Origin: Nelumbo lutea
Lineage: Eukaryota; Streptophyta; Magnoliopsida; Proteales; Nelumbonaceae
Assembly (NCBI GenBank): GCA_022828595.1
Contig: JAKGHH010000007.1
Coordinates: 64,282,727 to 64,346,726, forward strand
Reading direction: 5' to 3'
Length of the DNA: 64,000 bases
Both the position numbers and the translations under genes were made by a program. Positions 1 through 12,320 of this stretch are shown piece after piece (the stretch's first letter is position 1; the number at the start of each line of letters is the position of its first letter). The notes beneath the pieces are model-generated. The model made no database searches. It worked only from the letters and a program-made list of their open reading frames with translations, and was not told the DNA's origin.

Positions 1-1914
1 TGAAACAGGAATGCTAGCGCTTAGTCACATTGAAAGAGTGGGAAAGAGAGGCTGAATTGAACCCAATCAAGAGAAGACATTCCAAGGATACAACCAAAAA
101 GGAGACACCATCTCCGCCCAAACGATTCAAGTGGAAAAGCCACCCCAAGCCCCCATAGTCATCGCTCCACCTTTTCTTAGCCGATTCACGGAGATCCAAG
201 AAGAAGAGAGCAAGACAAGGACAATTCGTCGAGACCTTCCGCGAAAGTTGAGGTAAGACATCCCCCTCCTAATGCAATTAAGCAAGTACCCCACTATGCC
301 AAATTTCTCAAGGAGCTGTGCACTACTAAGAGAAGGCTGAAAGGTGAATGAGGAAGGTCCATATAGGAGAAAATGTTTCAGCCATTCTCCAGAAAAGACT
401 TTACCCCCTAAATGCGAGATCCAGGTATGTTTACCATTCCCTGTAAGATAGGAAATGTCCAGATCGAAAAAAGCTACTGCTTTGACCTTGGAGCTTCAAT
501 AAATGTCATGAACCCCCCATTCTCATTTATTACAACAGATGAATCTCGGACCATTTAAAAGAAACGGATGTATCTTTACACAACTTAGTTTGATCCGATC
601 TACTACTATACCCGAAGGGAGTTTCTTAGAGGACGTCCTAGTCCCAAGTTAATTAATTTGGGTCTTTTCCCGCCGATTTTTATGCTGATTGACACGAAGA
701 AGAAGATAACTCTTCCAGACTCGACCCCGAATCTTGCCTAGGAAGACCCTTTCTTAAGACCGTCCGAGAACAAAACATCGATTTGTGCATAAGGGGACAC
801 CAACCATGGAATTCGATGGTGAAGATCATTAATGTTTAATATCCTATGATGCCATTGGAGATACCCTAATGATGTGCGATTCTATTTTCTCCTATAGATT
901 GGTTATTGATTCCTTTGTTGCAGCAGACTTTGAGCTTACGAAGATGAAGACACACTTAGAGTTGCACTTAACAATGGGCCTGATCAACTGCCACATGAGC
1001 CAAAGCAGAAGTTTATGCTTGAATTCAGAACTGCAAACTTTGACCTTCATGAACTTGAACTCTTTTGAATTTGCCCGTTAATTCTTCTTTCATTAGTTTA
1101 CCCCTATCTTCACCGACAAGGCTCCTTCCATCTATTGTGCTGGCACACCCCAGCTGGAGTTGAAATCATTAACCCAAAGCCACCATAAAGTTACATTTTC
1201 CTAGCAAGGGGGAGACACTAACCCTGTGATAGTTTCCTCCAAACTCGATGCCACTGGAAGAAAGGAAAACTAATTCAAGCACTTAGCGAACGCAACGGAA
1301 GCAAATCGTCATCGGACTATAGCTGATGATCAAGGGGATAAGCCCATCTTACCTGCGAATGCACCCAAAATACTCATGGAAAGAAGACGTCCAAACCTAT
1401 AATCGGAGCCCAACGCCGATTAAAATTCACCGCTGATGACGGTACGTGGAAAGAAAGATAGTTTAAAACTTCTAGATGCCGGGATAATCCTAATTTCCAT
1501 TTCAGACAGTAGAGTGGGGTTTAAGGTCTGGTACAAGGGTAGTCCCGAAGAAAGCAGGATATGACAGTGGTCGATAAATCAAGAACGAATGAGTCTAGTG
1601 CCTTTACCCGAATTCAAAATGCGGTGCGGGTGTGTATAGATTACCGGAAAGCTGAATTATGTTAACCCGAAGAAGACCACTTCACCGCTCCCTTTTTATC
1701 GATCAAATGCTTGAAAGACTAGCTGGCAAATCTCATTACTGTGTGCTCTTGACTGGTTATTTCAGCGTTGTCATCAAATTGCCAGTTGCACCTGAGGACC
1801 AAGAAAAGACTACCTTCAGCCCTGCCCTTTCCGGTAACCTTTGCTTATCGGGCGCTTTGCCATTCGGTCTCATACCAATGCTCCCGCCACATTTCCAGAA
1901 AAATGTATGGATAG

Positions 1915-1957
<43 letters not shown>

Positions 1958-3491
1958 TTCAGATTATGTGGAGAGCGGAAAGCGAATTATAGAGGTATTT
2001 ATGGATGGACTTCAACGGTGGTATGGAGGATTCTTTTGATTCATGCCTTATCTAACCTTTATAAACGGTACTTGAAAGGTGTAATAGAAAAGAACCTCGT
2101 GCTTGAATTATGAAAAAATGCCATTTCATGGTCGACCAGGACTCATTCGCTAGGGCATGTAGTCTCTTCTAAGGGCAATTGAAGTTGATAAAGCAAACGG
2201 TAGATGTTATTAAATCCCTGCCCTATTCCCACGAACATTCAGGGAAGTTCGCTCTTTCTCTTGGACATGCAGGATTCAGTAATTGGAGATTCATCAATGG
2301 ATTTTCTCCAAGATAACTCGCCCCCTTTTGATAATTTACTCCAGAAGGATGCCGGATGTTTGATTATCTGATTGAAGGGTTACAGGGATAGCCTTTGATA
2401 AGCTGAAGGAATCGTTGACTTCAGCCCCAGTCATCCAGCCACCAAAATTGGGATCTTCCCTTCGAAGAATATGTGCGATGCAAGTTAATTTATGCCATCG
2501 GTGCTGTTCTGGGACAGAGGTTGGAAGAGCCGCTCATGGCCAATATATTATTGCGTTTTCGAGGGGAGGAACCCTTGATGCTGGCCCAATGCAAACTTCA
2601 TTCAACAATAGAGAAGGAACTCTTGGCTGTAGTTTGGTTTCCTTAGAAAAATTCCGTTTCATTAATTATTGCGGTTACTAAGGTGATTGTTTATTCTTGG
2701 ATCCATGCAGCCCTAAAATATTTGCTCGCCAAGAAAGAAGCAAAGCCGAGGGCTTATCCGCTGGATTCTCCTGCTACAAGAATTTAACCTCTGAAAGTCC
2801 GATGACAAAAGAAGGGTGTAGAAAATTTGGTTTGCAGACCATCTTAGTAGGCTGACTAGTAAGTGAAGAGGCAACACGCCTTGGAAAGACGAGTTCCCAG
2901 GAATGAGCACCTTTTTCGCAAGTTCAAAAAGGAACTCCATGGTATTGCAGATATAGTTTAATTATTTGCCGTGACTAGAACCATACCAGGAGAATTTACA
3001 AGAGCCTCAAAGAGATAAGTAAAGGGCCGATGCCAAGTACTACATCTGGGATGACCCATATCTGTGGAAAAAGCAATGCGTCCAGATTCAGGTTCCTTCG
3101 AAGGTGCAGTGCCCCGACCCCGAAATCCCCTCCATTTCTTCACTATCTGCCATTCATATTGCCTGTGGGGGCCATTTTGGCCCAAAGAGAGACAGCACGT
3201 AAGATACTAGATGTGCGGATATATTTTGGCCCTACCCTATTTTTCGTCGATTGCCTATTAGTGTTCTACAAGGCTTGTGAACAATGCCAAAAGATAGGTA
3301 ATTTAAGCCATAAAAACCCAGAATGCCACTTACCCCTATACTGATATGTGAGAATATTTAATGTTATTGGGGGCATAGATTTCATGCCGGCCCCATTCCC
3401 TTCCTCTTTCGGTAATGTTTTACATCCTACTAGTTGTGGACTATGTTTCTCAAAAAATGGCGTAGAAGCTATGAAGCTACCCGGACTGATC
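1..3491 (+). pseudogene. Decayed Ty3/gypsy (Athila-like) gag-pol remnant
   Basis: Broken coding region of an LTR retrotransposon, readable only in short pieces across all three frames. In order I see a gag/protease linker near 240-345, a retroviral aspartic protease core near 485-520 (LGASINVM), reverse transcriptase near 1630-2130 (CIDYRK-like start, then a decayed FMDD-type motif near 2000), RNase H near 2410-2770, an integrase zinc-binding region near 3170-3310 and the start of the integrase core near 3370-3490. The order and wording match family D at 57079-60647, so this is an older relative. It is cut at 3491 by a copia LTR inside the integrase core. Compared with the family D copy it has an excess of small insertions, so part of the frame damage may be sequencing error. 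The left end lies outside the window. Confidence 0.85.
1919..1955. repeat. Poly-T tract of 37 bases
   Basis: An uninterrupted run of T sits inside the decayed reverse transcriptase, where the family D copy has only a short T-rich stretch (near 58445-58455). It is either a local expansion or an assembly/sequencing artefact. Confidence 0.9.
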
Positions 3492-4496
3492 TGTTAAGAC
3501 AGTTTTGTATGCCCTTAGCTTCAATCATGTTGTGTGAATGATTACTTTATGAGTTTATTGTAAATGAATAGAAAGATTACATATTTGATTCATGTTCCCT
3601 TGGTATGTTTCTGTGTAATACCCATTAAACTGGACACTTAATGAAACTTGGTGTTAGTTTAGAATGTTCACAGACGTGGCGTCGGTCTGGGCGAGAACCT
3701 ATCCTTACAAGGCTGACACTGTGGTGCCACCAAGTCGGTTGGGGTTGGCCTGTCTCAGCTGCCAGGGTGAGACCCTAGCACATACAGTGTAGGATTAATT
3801 AAATCTTTGAACTGCCGACCAGATTTCAAGTAATTGCCCTGGACCTTGGAGATTGAAGGGGCAAAAAACTGGAAAGTTGCACCCGACCCCTAGACTCGAT
3901 TTTATGTGATACAGCACTAGGTGTCGGATTGGAATCTTTGTCGATTTGTAACCAATCAGTGAGATCCTTAGCGGCGGGTCAAAGCCTGGGTTATGTTGGG
4001 ACAGTCCGAGAATTCAGTTTGAGTGGGTGATCATAGTGACAGGATCAGCCCCTTTGTATCGGACAAAGGTAATGATCGGGGATGCACTCTCACTGATGGA
4101 AAAACCAAGGACTGCCGGCAGCCGAATTTCAACCGTTGAGATTTGTTTTGCAAAATATATTTTATATTAAGATATTAAAAGTATATATATGAGTTTCTAA
4201 AAGTTGTTTGCAAGAAGCGTTTTAAATTCCCGGGATTCCAGTGTGTAGTGGACGAGTGCAACACTGTTCCTTGTAGCCGATGGGAGAGGTCCCTCTCTGT
4301 GCTCGGGCAGTGTATGATCATTATGGGCTGAAGAGGTTAAGTGTAAGACCATTGAGGTTAATACCTGATGGGCTAATCTTGCATCTGCCCACGAGTCCTC
4401 TGGGTGTTACCAAAGTGGCTTGGCCCAGGGACCTCTTAGGGTAAGTGTTGGGCCCGGGTAAGAGACCATTTGATGGGTTTTCAGGGTTGCACCGTC
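3492..4496 (+). mobile_element. Ty1/copia LTR (family C), 5' half, ends at gap
   Basis: Begins TGTTAAGACAG and follows the copia LTR seen complete at 22480-24411 and 40687-42618, covering roughly its first 930 bases. It lies in the integrase of the preceding Athila-like remnant. It stops at the assembly gap. Many extra single bases relative to the other copies suggest poor sequence quality or old age. Confidence 0.8.
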
Positions 4497-4596
4497 NNNN
4501 NNNNNNNNNNNNNNNNNNNNNNNNNNNNNNNNNNNNNNNNNNNNNNNNNNNNNNNNNNNNNNNNNNNNNNNNNNNNNNNNNNNNNNNNNNNNNNNN
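4497..4596. other. Assembly gap (100 N)
   Basis: Exactly 100 N, the conventional placeholder for a gap of unknown size. Sequence on the two sides belongs to different elements: copia LTR on the left, Athila family A LTR on the right. Confidence 0.99.
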
Positions 4597-5935
4597 AAGC
4601 CCAACTCGCAGAAAAAGTCCTGGCTGAAGCCAATTCGCAGAGGAGGTCTATTAATCGAATACAACAGAGAAAGAAACTAAGAAGAATGATTACCAGACAT
4701 TTAAACATTCTTGATGTATCTTTAGACGAGAGATTAAAGGGATTTGAGATTTCATTTAGATAAAGAGATAAGGCATTAAAATTAGATAAGGACCTTTTAC
4801 CAGTACACACATATTTAACTTTGTAAAATAAACCTCAAGAGGAAAGTAGGAGACCACCCCCCATCCCCTACAATCTATAAAAAATGGAGGGGGCGGATCC
4901 CCAGCTAAGGGCATCACATCAATCATCTAACACTTCTTAATTTTGAATCAAGAAGCAAGGAGCAAATCAGTCAGAAGGGTTCAACGAATTCTAAGAAATT
5001 TCAAGAATGAAGGTAGCGGCAAGAAGAGAAGATCACACTAAGCACCACATGAGCGAATTCAAGATGTTCTTTCTTCCCTTATAATGTATTGCTTATTAAT
5101 TCTTTATCATGAAATGATTTGTTATATTCTCGCTTCTCAACTTGCATTGAGCTATGGAAAGACTAAACACATGTTAATGAATACTATTGATTTATCTTGC
5201 TTGACATAATCAAGACACTCGACTTATACAGTTACATCGATATATTACTATTGAATAATTGTGCTTACTTTGTCAATTAAGAGCTCTGGCCACCCTCTTA
5301 ATTGATTCATTGGGTTATGGTGAATGCTGGAGAGAGGAAATACACATTAATTGGACACAGATATATATTCATAAAGTGATAAATTGAATTGGTATATATT
5401 AGACAAGATAAATAAGATATCATACATGATTCATGTCTGAATTTAATGGTTTTCCCTTGAGGCATTCTAATGGCACTTTTCCATCTTGAGAGCTTACTAC
5501 TCGATCTAGATCGAAGGGTTACATGATGGGTGTCAAGGTTTAGAAGATTAGATCTAAAGAAGCAAGAAATATAATAATAAAATTCTGGGACAAATCTCAG
5601 CTTATGGGAATGACAATTAGTCACTTGGATAAATCGACAACCCATCAATATTCATTACATTGGTTAGGCCTGGACCTAGATGTCTATCAGCGATTTCATC
5701 ATTATGCATATTCGATTAGTGAATCGATCACCTCTTTGCTTAATACTATCTCATGCTAATGCATATTTTATTCCTTCAATAGTTCTTTTGCTCCAATTCT
5801 GATTTTCGGCTTGTCCATAGTTAACAATATTAGAGCGAAGATATGTGGTTCTTAATATTTAAATATTTGTTAAAGTCCTCCATGGGAACACATATTAATT
5901 ACTAAAAACTTCCTAATAAGCCCATTTTGATAAAA
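4597..5935 (+). mobile_element. Athila family A LTR fragment
   Basis: Matches the family A LTR (compare 30700-31840 and 38660-39782) from about position 350 to near its 3' end, including the G-rich stretch after the TATA region and the long AT-rich tail. The 5' end is lost in the gap and the 3' boundary is blurred. The copy is visibly longer than its relatives through many small insertions. Confidence 0.75.
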
Positions 5936-5944
5936 AATTAAAAC

Positions 5945-7395
5945 ATAGTGCAATTGCTAGATGTTAGATTAAATGCCCCTAATATAAGCTATTTAATCCG
6001 TGATGAAGTAGAACCTAGAGTGCACGCATCCTTTTCCATTGCATGCCGAGACGGAAGAGGTTCCTCAATCTTGTCGAGCGAGTGTTTGATCATTAATGTG
6101 GATGAAGAGGTTAAGTTAGAAGGCTATCCTGAACAGTTAATACCCTATGGGCTATAATTGATGCCACTACACCATTCTGAAACTCACAGTCAATTGGGTT
6201 TGTTTATAAGTTGATTTGGCCCAGGGACCAACTTAGTGTACAGTGTGTGGGTCCATTAATGAGCCTCATGGTGTGATTGGACTTAGGGGTTCACTGTCTC
6301 CCTTACAGTGAATTCGGACCAAGCCTCTAGTAATAGAAAGCTAGGAACTGAACCGCAATTGTGGCCTAGATGTTGTAGACTCAATGTATTGGGTCACACA
6401 CCATACAAGAGAAACACCCCAACTAGCCAGTTAGTCTGGAAGCCGACATGTAAACACATGGAACTAATGGGCCTAAAGCGCATCCATCGAACTGGTTATA
6501 TATTTGATTAAGTTTAAAAGAGATGGTGGTTCCACTAGGAATTTAGCATACAAGATCAGATAGGATAGGGACGTTATCCCTATCACACTCAGAGAGTCCA
6601 GATCCAAATAGTCAAGAAAATTTGGATCATGGAAAGAGGAAGCTCTAATGACATTAGGTAGGGTTAATCTAGGATCTGCACAGAATAAGATAAGGGATCA
6701 CTCTCATATCTCTTTAAGAGAGTCTAGATCCCAAAATGAAGAATATACGGATTATGAAATTCCGTAAATTTACGAGAGTTAGCGCAGACTCTATTTAAGG
6801 GCTATACAAAGGAGGAGGAGGGCAACCTCCAGTCACTTCAATCAAGAAATCACTCAGATCACAGAAAGAAGAGAAAGACAGCAACAGTAAGACTGCCTCA
6901 TCTTTGTGCCTCTTGCGCCTCCTCCTGCTACACCCAACTTCCGCAAGCCAATTAAGCCAGATTTCGTTCTCCACTATAATCAACGGAGCGATCAAGAAGG
7001 CTCTTGATATCAGTTTTTGGTGAAAAACTGATCTAAAGTCATGCTCACATACCCTCCATCGAATTCTTGCTGAAGGATTCGTTCTTGTGAAGAACCAGCT
7101 ACTGATTCTGCTCCACCCTATCGCTGTGTCATCTTCAGTGGGAGCAGTCTTTGGAGTTTTCCTTGGGTGAACACCTTCGTTGGGAGTTATTGCTACTTTG
7201 TATCAGGTATATCCCTCTCCTACCCTTTTGGTTTTAGATCTAGTTCGGTTTAGGTTCAAAATTGATCATTGAAAATGCAGATTTTCTAAAACAGGGAATG
7301 TGATTTCACACTTGGGAGAGATAAATTTTTTGAAATTTCGCCCTACCCTACCTGTAGGGTTCGACTATTCATATAATGGATCTCTCATACCTTCA
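5945..7395 (+). mobile_element. Ty1/copia LTR (family C), 3' part
   Basis: Matches the family C LTR from about its position 690 to the end and finishes with ACCTTCA at 7395, the same terminus as at 24411 and at 40687 (reverse strand). It overlaps the LTR part present at 3492-4496 by roughly 240 bases, so the two pieces are not simply halves of one LTR interrupted by the family A insertion. The left boundary is approximate. Confidence 0.7.
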
Positions 7396-7602
7396 GAAAG
7401 GATAGCTATGCTGACATGGCATGTATTGTTTGATTATATATTATATATATATATAGTGGTTTTGGTTTTTATCTATTTTTTCTTCATATTATTATGGTCT
7501 TCATTCATCAATAGCTGATTCATGCATTCAAAGGCTGTTTTCTTCATTTATTATTTTCACATAAATAATCAGATAACATCTGCACTTCTACATTGTTACT
7601 AA

Positions 7603-7850
7603 GGCTGTTTTTGGTTTTAGTGCAATTTTATTTGTACTAGTACAAATGCATGGGAGTGCAAATTCTTGTTTAATTTTGTTTTGTATTTTACTATATTCTT
7701 CTTCATGTCTTAATTTACTTCATTTGTATTGCAACCAAACGAAATAAGACTAAAATTTGAAACGAAAATAGGTCAAATTTTACACAAATCATTTGCACTG
7801 CCATGGTTTGCATCAGTGTAAATTTATTTGCATTGCAACCAAACACAGCC
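7603..7850. mobile_element. Tourist-like MITE (PIF/Harbinger type)
   Basis: A 248-bp AT-rich element without coding capacity. Termini read GGCTGTTTTTGGTT and, inverted, GGCTGTGTTTGGTT, and it is flanked on both sides by TAA (7600-7602 and 7851-7853). A 3-bp TWA target duplication and G/C-starting terminal inverted repeats are the hallmarks of PIF/Harbinger-derived MITEs. It lies about 1.3 kb beyond the PSBP stop codon. Confidence 0.85.
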
Positions 7851-7983
7851 TAACAGTCTAACACCTCTTAAGTCTTTGTTTGTAGTGCAAATCTGAACTG
7901 AATACAAATTATCCACCTGCTTCATATGTGCATTTGTTTGTTTGCAATTAAATACTTTGTCTTATTTTTATTCATTGATAGTG

Positions 7984-8018
7984 CAAATTTTGCATCTCAA
8001 AAATTGATGCAAAATTTG
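7984..8018. repeat. Perfect 13-bp inverted repeat, 9-nt loop
   Basis: CAAATTTTGCATC at 7984-7996 is the exact reverse complement of GATGCAAAATTTG at 8006-8018. Pairing does not extend outward. It may be the core of a small decayed foldback element; nothing else identifies it. Confidence 0.8.
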
Positions 8019-9152
8019 TATTACCTTCCTACCATCTCAATTCTCTCTCATAAAAAGTGGGGAATGCGTCATCTTACTTGCTACTTCATTTCCAAAATAA
8101 AAAAATCCTCCTCCTACCACCATTCTCTTTCATATAGGGGAGGTATTGCATTTTTCTTCCTATTTTACTTCTCACAAAACAAATAAGGTAATATCAAACC
8201 TGAAGCAAAAGTATACTAGAATTCATGCTCTAGTCTCTACCCATTTGCATTCCCATAGATTTATAAATCTGCACTGCCAAAAAAATTGAGGCAAAGATTG
8301 CAACTTAGTTTTTCGTGTTGGTAAGGTCAGGTTAAGGGACAAGATCAACCCCAGCCCAAACTAGAACTAGGTTTGAGACGAGATTCCCTGTTTTAAGCCC
8401 AGGCCAAGTCTCAAACTGCATTTCCAATCTCTGCTTTGGCCTAAAAGATCCTGATGTACGAATCCAACTGTGCAAATTTGAATTCAAAGTTGATCCCATT
8501 AAAGGTGATCTGAATTCAACCCGCCCGTTTATATAATTGGATCACATGTGGATCCACCCCATTCGATCCCATGTAATCTTGATTATATTTGTTTACGAAT
8601 GTATACTTAAGATTTATATTATATCTATTAATAAAGTTTATCTGAAAATTGTACTTGTACTAAATTGGCATAAGTCCAAATATGTCATTCAAGTAATTTT
8701 TCAAATTCATTTTGTTTATGAATGTCAATGTCATTTTTATTTCATTTTGTTAATTACATATAATATTGTGGTCATTTTTAGTTTAATTTATTTATAATGT
8801 ATAATATTGGAATTACAATCCGAATTTGATTTGAATACAATCCGATTTAAAATTCGAATATAAACATTAAATGAATGAAAATTTTAATATACCCATATCC
8901 AATATGATTCGATCTGTTTTGCCTCTTTTTTTTTTGATAAGCAATCTGTTTGCATCCCTAAATCCATGATTTGTTAAACAATCATCCACTCTAGTTTATA
9001 ATCGCTAAAGGGGCATTATTGCTAACAGATTTTCAAATGTTCTCATATAAGTTTTCCTCTAACCAAATCCTCAATATCAAGCATCTCTTGCACTAAAAAT
9101 ACAACTCTGGTAGCATTTACATGCAATACAAATTACACCCATATTTCTACCT

Positions 9153-10961
9153 TTAAGCAACGTTGAATGAATTTGCAGTGTCCTCAACAAACTTCCTTGC
9201 CCCCTTGAACCATCTCTTGTCTCCAGCTTGTGCCTTGCATATGTAGAGCTTCCCGTCAGAAACAGTGGCTGTGATTATTTGGTGCTTGCCACCTTCATCT
9301 CCATCAGCCGTCCTTGTCAAAACGGAGAGGTAGTAATATTGCTTCCCGCCGACCACCGGAGTCGATGTCTCCAAAATATTTGCGGTTGCTACGACATCCG
9401 GGTCAAATCCACCCTAACATAATATCATTTATGATGAATTGTTACACAACACGTGATGATATATGCCATTATACTGAATCTAGGGCTGTCAATAGATTGG
9501 CTCTGACTGAAATTGAAATTGGAATCAATTCAATAAGAAATATTAAGGAACCATAATACATATATTCTAAAACTGTGAAATGGGTCGAGTCTATCCAACC
9601 GAACCATGACTGGAGGTCAAGTTCATGGATGCATGAAAAATGCCTGTTTTATAAACATATAATCAGGTTTAATATTGAATTATTTGTTGTCTTTTATTAA
9701 GGTTAGATTAAAAAATATGAGGTCTAAATTATTATAATTATTATAGTACAGGTAATTAAAGATGTCAATTGGCTCTTATCAGATCATGCCCACTTAACCC
9801 GATTAAAAATCGGTTCTGTTCTGGTCTGGTTTGGGACCGGGTCCATCCTTTCTTGATGGGTCCACATAGGATAGTGTGAAATGGTTATTATTTGGATTAA
9901 TCTTGTACCAATCGCCAAACAGTTCCATGTTTGCAGGACTTGCAATTGCAATGGAACTCAGCATCCAATCAATCTCTTTAGAGACCTTATGGGCCCCATA
10001 ATGGGCCGAATTGTATCATCATACAATCTCATTTCGTGGATCATCCATAGATCAAAGTTTCGTGAGATGTATGTATATGGATAGTGGTTGTCTGTAAGGG
10101 TTAGGTTTGAGCCTTGAGGTCCAACTAAAACATGGGCCCACTGGACTCTTTCAAATCACAGCAATTGAAAATCTTACCTCGGAATCAGTTTTGCCAAAGT
10201 AAGCTTGCTTCCCCAGCAAATAATCCACCTGTACAAATCCACCGTATGGGTCAGTTAACATCTTTGGCTGGGGGATTTCAGGTTTGTGGATAAAAAAGAA
10301 TCTAGGACAAATGACTATCAAAGGATGAGTAAATTCCATATACACAAGATACAAACCTCAGTTTAGCGGAATTTGTAGTTCTTCTGAAAAAAAAAAAAAA
10401 GCAAGGAAATTACCTTAGAGAGGAATTCCTCCGGCGCGCCGAAGTCCGTAATGGATTTCTTATCAGTCGGAGTAACCATAACAGCAACGTTGCTGTTGGC
10501 GTCGAAGTTATCTTCGTATCTCAGGACCTGACCAGGGTACTCGATTTCTTTGCTGGGGTTCCATTTCGATGGAACCAAGAGCTTGAATCCATCTCCGGTG
10601 ACGGGCAAGAAGTCGGTGTTGGTCTTTGGCTTGCCGAACACATTCGCTGAAATTAAGCATAGACCAATTAATTGAAAATAATTGGTTTTGTGTGGATTTA
10701 ATAAGAAAATAAATAAACATTACCGGCTTCACCGTAGGCGGCATCGGCCGGAGAAACCTTGGTTCCGACGGCGGCAGCGCCAATGAGAACCGTAAGAGCC
10801 AGTCGGCGGGAGACGGCAACATTGGCTTCGTCGTCGACGGCCTGCTTTTGGGCCCTGCAGACGACCTGGGTGGGCTTGATGTTGAAGACGTGGCGCTGTG
10901 AGGAGGATCTAGTAGGGGTAGAGAGTGCATGGTGGTGGAGGAAGCACGAAGTGGACGCCAT
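9153..10961 (-). CDS. PSBP: PsbP, oxygen-evolving enhancer protein 2, chloroplast
   Basis: Extrinsic lumenal subunit of photosystem II that supports calcium and chloride retention at the Mn4CaO5 water-splitting cluster. Four exons: 10961-10724, 10646-10414, 10228-10178, 9413-9153, all introns GT-AG (77, 185 and 764 bp), giving 260 residues. Residues 1-74 form a bipartite transit peptide: a Ser/Arg-rich stromal part, then a twin-arginine SRRLAL (51-56) with a hydrophobic stretch ending PADA, as expected for Tat-dependent thylakoid import. The mature chain starts [13 protein letters not shown] (residue 75) and is 186 residues, the usual PsbP length; [34 protein letters not shown] and [15 protein letters not shown] are PsbP signatures. 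The ATG is chosen because it opens the transit peptide and follows a CT/GA-rich leader. No lesion is seen, so the gene appears functional. It is the only host gene found in the window. Confidence 0.97.
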
Positions 10962-11171
10962 TGCTGTTGTTCACTTTCTCTCCCACTCTCTCTCTCTCAC
11001 TCACTTTCTCTGCTCTCTGGTTTCTGAGATCTCTATTTCCTGTGTATGCTTTGTATTGTGGGAGAGGGTTGAAAAGCTGAGGCGGGGTCTTTGTTTTGTG
11101 ACGTGTGAAGGAAAATTGTTGGTTTTGGATTTTGGATGGGGAAATGGATGATGGAAAGATTACATTTCTAG

Positions 11172-11276
11172 GGAGATAAGGTTTTAGAGGTCCTGATTGG
11201 TGCAATCTTTATGTCTTGCATTCTCTCTCGGTTGGGCTTACGTGGCTCACACGTGACTGACCACACGCCGCACGTG
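11172..11276 (-). promoter_or_regulatory. PSBP upstream region with G-boxes, I-box and CCAAT
   Basis: Between 210 and 315 bp upstream of the PSBP start codon lie two perfect CACGTG G-boxes (11250-11255, 11271-11276) and a third ACGT core (TACGTGGC, 11239-11246). Nearer the gene are a GATAAG I-box (about 11175) and a CCAAT motif read on the minus strand (about 11195). G-box plus I-box combinations are typical of light-regulated photosynthesis genes. The leader just before the ATG (about 10975-11015) is CT-rich. No convincing TATA box was located. Function is inferred from motifs only. Confidence 0.5.
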
Positions 11277-12247
11277 TGAGTGCATTCTTTCTGAATGATA
11301 TAAAACCGTCCGATTCTCTCGTATTGGATAGGTGGACCCGAAGAATGAGATGCTCATAATGGTTGTTGAATTTAAATTTTAACATTGAGATATCCTATCC
11401 CATTTGGCTTTTTTCTTGTCATGAATAACCCATTTGTCATTAAAAATAAATTCCTTCAACCAATTATATGAGTGCCACGTATCCTACACATAATGGTCTA
11501 TCAATTGGTCTTAGGGAGATACTAGTAGGGACCATGGACAGATGTTAAAAGAAATTGGGGCAACAGTGTTATGACAATATCAATTAGGTCAAGTGGTACT
11601 AAGTCCAATGCAAATGAACTATTTTTTAACTCTTGAGTTATATTGTCTAATAAACTAATTAAAAAACCAAAAATCTAGAAGGGATTAACTTTATTAACAA
11701 TTTTTTATTAATTTGTATCAATTTTAACAAATAAAATAAGTTTTTCTATGTTTGTTAACAATTTTTATTGTTTCTAATTATGTTAATGTTTTATTAATTT
11801 TTAAAAATTTATAAAATTAATTTTACTAATTTTAGAGTAAGTTAATAAACTAAGTTATTTAATTTGTTTTAATCAATAAGTTAACTGTATAAATGAAGTT
11901 ATTATAATAACATTTTTATTTAATTATTAAATTTTTAATTTACTTTTATTATTTGTTTTATTGTATTATCTATTTTTCTTAATAGTATTTTAGATATTTT
12001 TTATTCATCTTATTTCAATATTTAAGCTTTAACCTAAACTTTATTCAAAAAATAGTTTTAACTTAAACATTAATATTTTAATAAATTGATCAAAAATTAA
12101 ATGCATGTATAAAGATAGAGATTGAAAGATATAGGGGGAGGGAAAGAAATATTAAAATTAATTAGATTTATTTGGCATGTGAGATAGATTAGGAGATGTT
12201 TTAGTAAAAAGTTTTAGGTGGACGAGATAGCTTAGGAGAAGAGATGA

Positions 12248-12250
<3 letters not shown>

Positions 12251-12317
<67 letters not shown>
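12251..12317. repeat. Compound microsatellite (GT)n(GA)n
   Basis: An uninterrupted run of GT (12251-12280) passes directly into GA (12281-12317). Open frames across it are translations of the repeat and not genes. Confidence 0.98.

Positions 12318-12320
<3 letters not shown>

Larger units (their letters stand above)
7396..9152. other. AT-rich intergenic DNA downstream of PSBP
   Basis: Apart from the MITE and the inverted repeat listed separately, no coding region, RNA gene or recognisable transposon is seen. It holds an AT dinucleotide run near 7436-7456 and a T-rich tract near 8925. Confidence 0.7.

Noticed and set aside
4407..4810. Open frames running through the gap
   Set aside because: They contain about 34 undetermined residues and join different elements across N.
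10508..11151. Open frames of 130-140 codons on both strands overlapping PSBP exons 1 and 2
   Set aside because: They are alternative-frame readings of the GC-richer exons; the PsbP frame with its splice sites accounts for the region.
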